The position numbers and the translations under genes are program-made. Below, piece by piece: positions 59,041 through 64,000 of a stretch of DNA of 64,000 nt. Within the stretch, counting starts at the first letter, position 1. Each line of letters begins with the position of its first letter. Source of the stretch: JAOUEA01 sp963825685 (GTDB lineage Bacteria; Actinomycetota; UBA4738; HRBIN12); contig CAWGUD010000027.1 of assembly GCA_963825685.1 (NCBI GenBank), positions 62,001 to 126,000 on the forward strand, in the 5' to 3' direction. Below the pieces are notes generated by a model, which saw nothing but the letters and a program-made list of their open reading frames with translations, was not told where the DNA came from and did not search any database.

Positions 59041-61091
59041 CCGAGCGGACGGCCCGTCGTCTCGTGAAAGCGCTCGCCGCGTACCTGGTCCTGGCGGTCG
59101 CATCGGCCATCTGGTTGACGGCCGGTGACCTGACGTCATCGCTCGGCGATGCACCCTTCGTCGCGATGCTCGCAGGCGGGCTCACCACGTTCGCGACGAT
59201 CGGACTCGTGATCGCCGCCAAGGCACCGCGGAACCCGATCGGATGGCTCTACGCCGCGGGCGGCATCGGCATGATCACGGGCCTCACGGCCAACGAGTAC
59301 GCGATCCGCGCCTCGACCAACCTCGACGTGCCCGGCGCCACATACGCCCAATTCCTGAGTGCATTCGTGATCGTCCCGTCGGTCAGCGCGCTGATCCTCG
59401 CCCTGCTGCTCTTCCCGACGGGCGAACCACCGTCCCGGCGCTGGCGTGTCGTCGGGGTGGTGATCGCCGCGGGCACCGTGGCCGGGATCATCAGCGAGGC
59501 GTTCGTCCCTTCGCTGTTCGAGGCCGGGCTCGACGTGTTCGTCGACAATCCCCTCCACATCGGAGCGCTGGCATCGATGGAGTGGTTCGGCGCCGTCTGG
59601 GCAGTCACGATGACGGCAGCCGGCCTCGCGGCCTTCGCGTCGGTCGGGGTCCGCTATTGGCGGTCCCGAGGCGAGGAACGACAACAGGTTCGGTGGCTCG
59701 CGTTCGCCGTGGCCCTGTGCCTCGTGAGCCTCGGACTGCTCTTCGTGACCGGCGATACGGCGGTCGGCAACATCGTGTTCGCCGTGATGCTCGTCTCGTT
59801 CGTGGTCGGGCTCCCCGTCGCGACCGCGATCGCGATCCTGCGCTTCCACCTCTACGACCTCGACTTCGTGATCAGGAAGACGGTGGTATTCGCGATCACG
59901 GTCGTGCTCGTGATGGCAGCCGGTCTCGGCGTCCTGCTGGCGATCAGCAGCCCGCTCACGGACATCGCGCCCGACGAGACGCAGGCGGTCGGTCTCACAG
60001 GGCTCGCGATCGGCGTGCTGGTGTGGCCGCTGTGGCGGGTCGCGCGCCGGATCGGCGACCGCCTCGTGTACGGAGGACGCGCCACCCCGTACGAGGCGCT
60101 CAGCGAGTTCTCCGAGCGCCTCTCCGAGGCCTACGCCACCGACGACGTGCTTCCTCGCATGGCCGCCGTGCTCGGCGAGAGCACGCGGGCCGCCGAGGCA
60201 AGGGTGTGGCTGCGTGTCGGGAACACGTTCCGGTCGGCCGCCGCCTGGCCCGCCCATGCCCCAGCGGCCGAGCCCGTGCCGAGTGCCGGCGACGAGCTCC
60301 CTGCGCTGCCCGGCGATCGTGCAGTCGAAGTTCGGCACCGCGGAGAGCTCCTTGGAGCGCTGTCAGCCGTCTCTCGCGCGAACGACCCGATCGACAGCGG
60401 TCGCACGAGCCTGATGCGCGATCTCGCGGCTCAGGCCGGGCTCGTGTTGCGTAACGTGCGCCTGATCGAGGAGCTCCGGGCCTCGCGCCAGCGACTGGTG
60501 GCCGCCCAGGACGATGAACGTCGCCGCATCGAACGCAACATCCACGACGGTGCTCAGCAGCAGCTCGTGGCCCTCGGGGTCAAGCTGCGGCTCGCCGACG
60601 CTCTGGTCGATCGAGACTCGGCGAAGACCCACGAGATGCTCGAGCAGCTGCAGACCGAGACCCAGGGAGCGATCGACGACCTGCGCGACCTGGCCCGCGG
60701 CATCTATCCCCCGCTGCTCGCCGATCGTGGACTCGAGGCTGCACTCGAGGCCCAGGCGAGGAAGTCGGCCACGCCGGTCGACGTCGCGGCGGCCGGCGTC
60801 GGCCGCTATGGCCAGGACGTGGAGGCAGCCGTCTACTTCTCCTGCCTCGAAGCCCTGCAGAACGTCTCGAAGTACGCGGCCGCGTCACGGGCGCGCATCG
60901 ACCTCGCCCAGCACGACGGCTCGCTCGATTTCGTCGTGACCGACGACGGGATGGGATTCGACCAGACGAGCGTGACGCACGGTTCCGGCCTGCAGGGCAT
61001 GACCGACCGGATCGATGCGATCGGGGGCAGCCTCACGATCGAGAGTGAGCCGGGCGCTGGGACGACGATCCGCGGTTCGGTTCCGGTCTGA
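59037..61091 (+). CDS. Sensor histidine kinase HK6, intact
   Basis: 684 residues, the cleanest example of the plus-strand set. Helices start at LVKALAAYLVLAVASAIWL; the loop is LLFPTGEPPSRRWRVV; then ILRFHLYDLDFVIRKTVVFA and GRATPYEALSEFSERLSEAY. The GAF-like region precedes HisKA_3 with His 503 (RRRIERNIHDGAQQQL). HATPase has LQNVSKYAAASRA and TDDGMGFDQT, ending SEPGAGTTIRGSVPV. Last gene of the right operon; a receiver gene converges on it. Confidence 0.92.
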   Translation: MTERTARRLVKALAAYLVLAVASAIWLTAGDLTSSLGDAPFVAMLAGGLTTFATIGLVIAAKAPRNPIGWLYAAGGIGMITGLTANEYAIRASTNLDVPGATYAQFLSAFVIVPSVSALILALLLFPTGEPPSRRWRVVGVVIAAGTVAGIISEAFVPSLFEAGLDVFVDNPLHIGALASMEWFGAVWAVTMTAAGLAAFASVGVRYWRSRGEERQQVRWLAFAVALCLVSLGLLFVTGDTAVGNIVFAVMLVSFVVGLPVATAIAILRFHLYDLDFVIRKTVVFAITVVLVMAAGLGVLLAISSPLTDIAPDETQAVGLTGLAIGVLVWPLWRVARRIGDRLVYGGRATPYEALSEFSERLSEAYATDDVLPRMAAVLGESTRAAEARVWLRVGNTFRSAAAWPAHAPAAEPVPSAGDELPALPGDRAVEVRHRGELLGALSAVSRANDPIDSGRTSLMRDLAAQAGLVLRNVRLIEELRASRQRLVAAQDDERRRIERNIHDGAQQQLVALGVKLRLADALVDRDSAKTHEMLEQLQTETQGAIDDLRDLARGIYPPLLADRGLEAALEAQARKSATPVDVAAAGVGRYGQDVEAAVYFSCLEALQNVSKYAAASRARIDLAQHDGSLDFVVTDDGMGFDQTSVTHGSGLQGMTDRIDAIGGSLTIESEPGAGTTIRGSVPV

Positions 61092-61098
61092 GACGCGG

Positions 61099-61473
61099 TC
61101 AGTCCTCGGACGCAGCGGACCAGGCGTCCTCGAGGCGATCGGGACCGAACACCGCCTTCGGGATGTACGCCGCGGCGCCGCACTCGGCGGCACGAGGCGC
61201 GTACTCCGCCTCCTCGTAGGTCGAGAGCAGGAGCACGACGACCGCGCCCTCGCCGGCCGCGAGGATCTGCCGGGTCGCGTCGAGACCGTTGATCCCGGGA
61301 AGGTTCACGTCCATGAGCACGAGGTCGGGCGTGAGCTCGGCCGCCATCGTGACGGAGTCCTCGCCGGTCTCGGCCTCGCCCACGACCTCGAAGCCGTCGG
61401 TGGCGTCGACGACCATGCGCGCCGCCATGCGGAACGGCTCCTGGTCGTCGACGATGAGGACTCGAACGGTCAT
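61099..61473 (-). CDS. Stand-alone receiver domain protein
   Basis: 124 residues, no output domain. VLIVDDQEPF acidic pair, phospho-acceptor Asp 55 (LVLMDVNLPG), conserved Lys in AAYIPKAVFG. ATG at 61473. It converges on HK6 with seven bases between stops. With six kinases next door it could act as a phosphate sink or relay. Confidence 0.88.
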   Translation of the reverse strand: MTVRVLIVDDQEPFRMAARMVVDATDGFEVVGEAETGEDSVTMAAELTPDLVLMDVNLPGINGLDATRQILAAGEGAVVVLLLSTYEEAEYAPRAAECGAAAYIPKAVFGPDRLEDAWSAASED

Positions 61474-61611
61474 GTGGTCATGTGCCTCCAGGTGGAAGCG
61501 TCCCACGGCTCACGGGCCGTGCCAGTGATGCCAGCACCACTTTCCCGGTTCGCGTCTCCGGGGTTGCCCTCGAGTGGTACGGTCCTGCGGACGAACCGAA
61601 GGGAGCCGGCG

Positions 61612-64000
61612 ATGCCGTTCCGTACGCGTGCGACGACCGTCCTCGCTTGCATCGCCGCCGTCAGCTCGATGGTCGGCGCCCCGTCGCTGCGTGCGGCCGT
61701 ACGCCCGGCGCTGCCCGGCGCCCCAGCCGACCGATGGACCTCAGGACCGGAGAGGCCAGCGGTGCGAGTCGACGTCCGTGGGGCAACACGTCAGGTGACC
61801 CCGTCCTCGCTCGAGGCCCGGGCGCGGCTCGCCGAGGAACTCGGCGCTCAGGGCATCGTGCAGATCGATCCATCGCTGGGAACCGTCCGCTCGGTGCTCC
61901 GCCTCGACGGCACGCTCACACCGCCGAGCACCGACGGCCCACGCGCGATCGCGCTCGGCTTCGTGCGGAGCCATCTCGATGCGCTGGGACTCACGCGAGC
62001 CGATCTCGACACCCTGGTCTTCCGCCGGGACTACGTCGATGTGCTCGGCACCCATCACCTGTCGTGGACGCAGCGGGTCGGAGGGCTCGACACGTTCCAG
62101 GCGGGGCTCGAGGCGGCGGTCACCACCGACGGCCGGCTCGCCGCACTGCATGGACCGATCGCGCGCGGACTCGCCGAGGTGACGACGCGATTCGCGCTCG
62201 AGCGTGACGATGCGTTCGCGGCAGCCCGTGCCGCCGCCGACGCTCCCGCCCGGATGCCATCGACCGCGGTCGACCATGCCGAGCGGGTCCTCTTCCCGAC
62301 GCCGAACGGCGCACGTCCCGCGTGGAAGGTGCGGGCGGTCACGGGCCCGGCTCGTATCGACCGGACGATCATCGACGGCCGCACGGGTCGCGTGCTCTGG
62401 AGCGCGAACTCGGTCGTGCATGATCAGGTCGGGTCGGGACTGGCGTGGCCCGCCTACCCCAGCGACACGATCCCCAACGGCGGTGGCACACAGACACCGG
62501 TGACCTTCCCGGTGTTGGACGGGACGGCCCTCTCCGGCAACAACGCCCACGTCTTCACCGACGTGCGCGGCGAGTGGTCCTGGGACCCGCGACCGACCGA
62601 CGAGGTGCCTGCCGTCGAGCCGGCCACCTTGTCGTGGGCCTCCCCGGCGGTGCTCGAGAACAACCGGCCCCGTCAGAACTGCACACCTGATTGGAACTGC
62701 ACCTGGGATTCGAAGGAGCCGTTGAGCTGGCGCACGAACAGGGTCGAGAGCGCGACGAACACCTATTGGCTGATGAACCACTACCACGACTACCTGGAGG
62801 CAGCGCCGATCGGCTTCACCGAAGAAGCCGGGAACTTCCAGCTCGTCAACGACGACGGCGCCGGCGGCCTCGACGGTGACCCGATGCTGGTGGCGGGCAT
62901 GCTCGGGGCCAAGGGCCGCAACGGTCTCCCCGACTACGTGAACAATGCGTTCATCGGCCCTGCACCCGACGGCGAATCGCCCGTCGTCGGGCTGCTGCTG
63001 TTCCGCAGGGAGAACTACGGTCGGAGGGCCCCCTTCGGACCCGGGATCCCCTCGACCGATGCCGGTGTCGACGCCATGGTCGTGTACCACGAGTACACCC
63101 ACGGCCTCTCACATCGTCTGGTGACTTTCCCGGATGGGGAAGCCGCCCTGAACTCTCTCGAATCGGCGTCGATGGGAGAGGCGTGGAGCGATTGGTACGC
63201 ACTGGATCTCCTCGAGGCCGACGGTTTCCTCGTCGACTCCCCGGCCGTCGACATGCCGGTCGGGATGCACGTCACGGGCGGGGACGGCATCCGGTTCCAG
63301 TTCGCGGACTGTCTCGTCGACAGTCCGGCCGACGACTGCCCGGAGCCGGTCCCGGCCGACCCGCGAGTGGGCCCCGGTGGGTACACGTACGGCGATCTGA
63401 GCCATATCGCGGGCTTCCCCGAGGTGCACTCCGATGGAGAGATCTGGCTGCAGACCTTGTGGGAACTGCGTGACGCGATCGGACGTGTTCCCACGGTGAG
63501 GTTGGTGACGCGCGCGATGGAGCTGTCACCCGCCGACCCGTCGTTCCTCGACATGCGCAACGCGATCCTGCTTGCCGACACGATCGTCTCGGGAGGGGCC
63601 GACCACGACGACATCTGGCAGGTGTTCGCGGGCCGAGGCATGGGCTTCTTCGCGGAGTCGGCCGGCCGGTGGCGTCCTGAGGTGCAGGAGGACTTCGCGC
63701 TGCCGGTCTCGTGCCCGGGCGTCGGCTGCGGTCGCGTGGAGGGTGTGGTCATCGATGCCGGCAGTGGAGCCCCGGTCGTGGGCGCGACCGTGACGATCGA
63801 CGGTTCGTTCACAGGCATCCCGGTCGAACTCAGCGCCGTCACAGGCGCCGACGGCTCGTACACGATCGACGACGTGCCGAACCACGAGTACCGGCGAGTG
63901 GTCGCGGGCGCTCCCGGGTTCTTGAGGGAGCGCGCGACGGATGTGCGCGTGGCCGGGACGGCAGACCTCGATCTCGAGCTGACCCGGAACTGGGCGCAAC
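61612..64000 (+). CDS. Secreted M36 (fungalysin) metalloprotease, 3' end beyond window
   Basis: At least 796 codons, open to the right edge. ATG at 61612 starts a signal peptide (RATTVLACIAAVSSMVGAP). An FTP-type propeptide follows (FVRSHLDALGLTRADLDTLV ... THHLSWTQRVGG). The catalytic part has NHYHDYLEAAPIGFTEEAGN, zinc site HEYTH at 493-497 and the third ligand Glu 523 in SMGEAWSDWYAL. After about residue 700 a CarboxypepD_reg-like domain begins (GRVEGVVIDAGSGAPVVGAT). It is expected to be exported and to degrade protein outside the cell. Confidence 0.9.
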   Translation, partial: MPFRTRATTVLACIAAVSSMVGAPSLRAAVRPALPGAPADRWTSGPERPAVRVDVRGATRQVTPSSLEARARLAEELGAQGIVQIDPSLGTVRSVLRLDGTLTPPSTDGPRAIALGFVRSHLDALGLTRADLDTLVFRRDYVDVLGTHHLSWTQRVGGLDTFQAGLEAAVTTDGRLAALHGPIARGLAEVTTRFALERDDAFAAARAAADAPARMPSTAVDHAERVLFPTPNGARPAWKVRAVTGPARIDRTIIDGRTGRVLWSANSVVHDQVGSGLAWPAYPSDTIPNGGGTQTPVTFPVLDGTALSGNNAHVFTDVRGEWSWDPRPTDEVPAVEPATLSWASPAVLENNRPRQNCTPDWNCTWDSKEPLSWRTNRVESATNTYWLMNHYHDYLEAAPIGFTEEAGNFQLVNDDGAGGLDGDPMLVAGMLGAKGRNGLPDYVNNAFIGPAPDGESPVVGLLLFRRENYGRRAPFGPGIPSTDAGVDAMVVYHEYTHGLSHRLVTFPDGEAALNSLESASMGEAWSDWYALDLLEADGFLVDSPAVDMPVGMHVTGGDGIRFQFADCLVDSPADDCPEPVPADPRVGPGGYTYGDLSHIAGFPEVHSDGEIWLQTLWELRDAIGRVPTVRLVTRAMELSPADPSFLDMRNAILLADTIVSGGADHDDIWQVFAGRGMGFFAESAGRWRPEVQEDFALPVSCPGVGCGRVEGVVIDAGSGAPVVGATVTIDGSFTGIPVELSAVTGADGSYTIDDVPNHEYRRVVAGAPGFLRERATDVRVAGTADLDLELTRNWAQ

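Overview
The window reads as a contiguous piece of a high-GC actinobacterial (Actinomycetota) chromosome, probably from an uncultivated, deep-branching lineage. The main evidence is gene order. Read leftwards on the minus strand, 42 kb to 5 kb carries the core series zinc protease - tilS - hpt - ftsH - folE - folP - folB - folK - DUF2520 - panC - coaX - lysS - clpC - radA - carD - PIN/TRAM - ispD - ispF - rlmB. Actinobacterial hallmarks include CarD, ClpC and the F420-associated zinc protease. GTG, TTG and possibly CTG starts are common. disA, which often follows radA, and cysS, which often sits near ispF/rlmB, are not in these positions.

Layout. 0-5.5 kb: accessory catabolic genes (DsrE-like end, D-aminoacylase, methyltransferase, nuclease lipoprotein, cytochrome P450, secreted protein) and an HTH remnant. 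5.5-10.9 kb: tRNA-Thr(UGU), then rlmB, ispF, ispD, PIN/TRAM, carD and radA. 10.9-17.2 kb: DsbB-like protein, RIO kinase, a large LuxR/MalT-type regulator, and a sigma factor with a broken partner. 17.3-30.2 kb: clpC, a lone receiver, a cyclic-nucleotide-binding protein, lysS/coaX/panC and the folate genes. 30.2-36.8 kb: a mixed accessory block with an islet of foreign-looking codon use at 31.3-32.9 kb. 36.9-43.0 kb: ftsH, hpt, tilS, zinc protease and tRNA-Thr(CGU). 43.1-45.2 kb: a fusion of a universal stress protein domain to a UbiB/ABC1 kinase. 45.2-61.5 kb: a signalling island. 61.6 kb to the end: a secreted M36 metalloprotease running off the right edge.

The signalling island is the most striking part. 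Six paralogous membrane histidine kinases lie in two translationally coupled operons on opposite strands. The left operon starts with a receiver-HTH-class III adenylyl cyclase and continues with HK3, HK2, HK1 and a 67-residue membrane protein, all with overlapping ends. The right strand has a NarL-type regulator, then HK4, HK5 and HK6 with overlapping ends. A lone receiver closes the island. The kinases share an N-terminal multi-span module with an FPDG-x-LPS-x-RW loop and an RLYD-x-D-x-VI-x-KT motif, followed by a GAF-like region, a HisKA_3 dimerisation helix and an HATPase domain. The cyclase makes cAMP a predicted output, and a cyclic-nucleotide-binding protein lies 31 kb away.

Caution: at least 20 genes, including ispD, ispF and lysS, are split by apparent single-base frameshifts. 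Since essential genes are affected and protein similarity resumes cleanly after each shift, most are likely residual indel errors in the assembly and not real pseudogenes. Split genes are annotated here as one feature each, with the approximate shift position.
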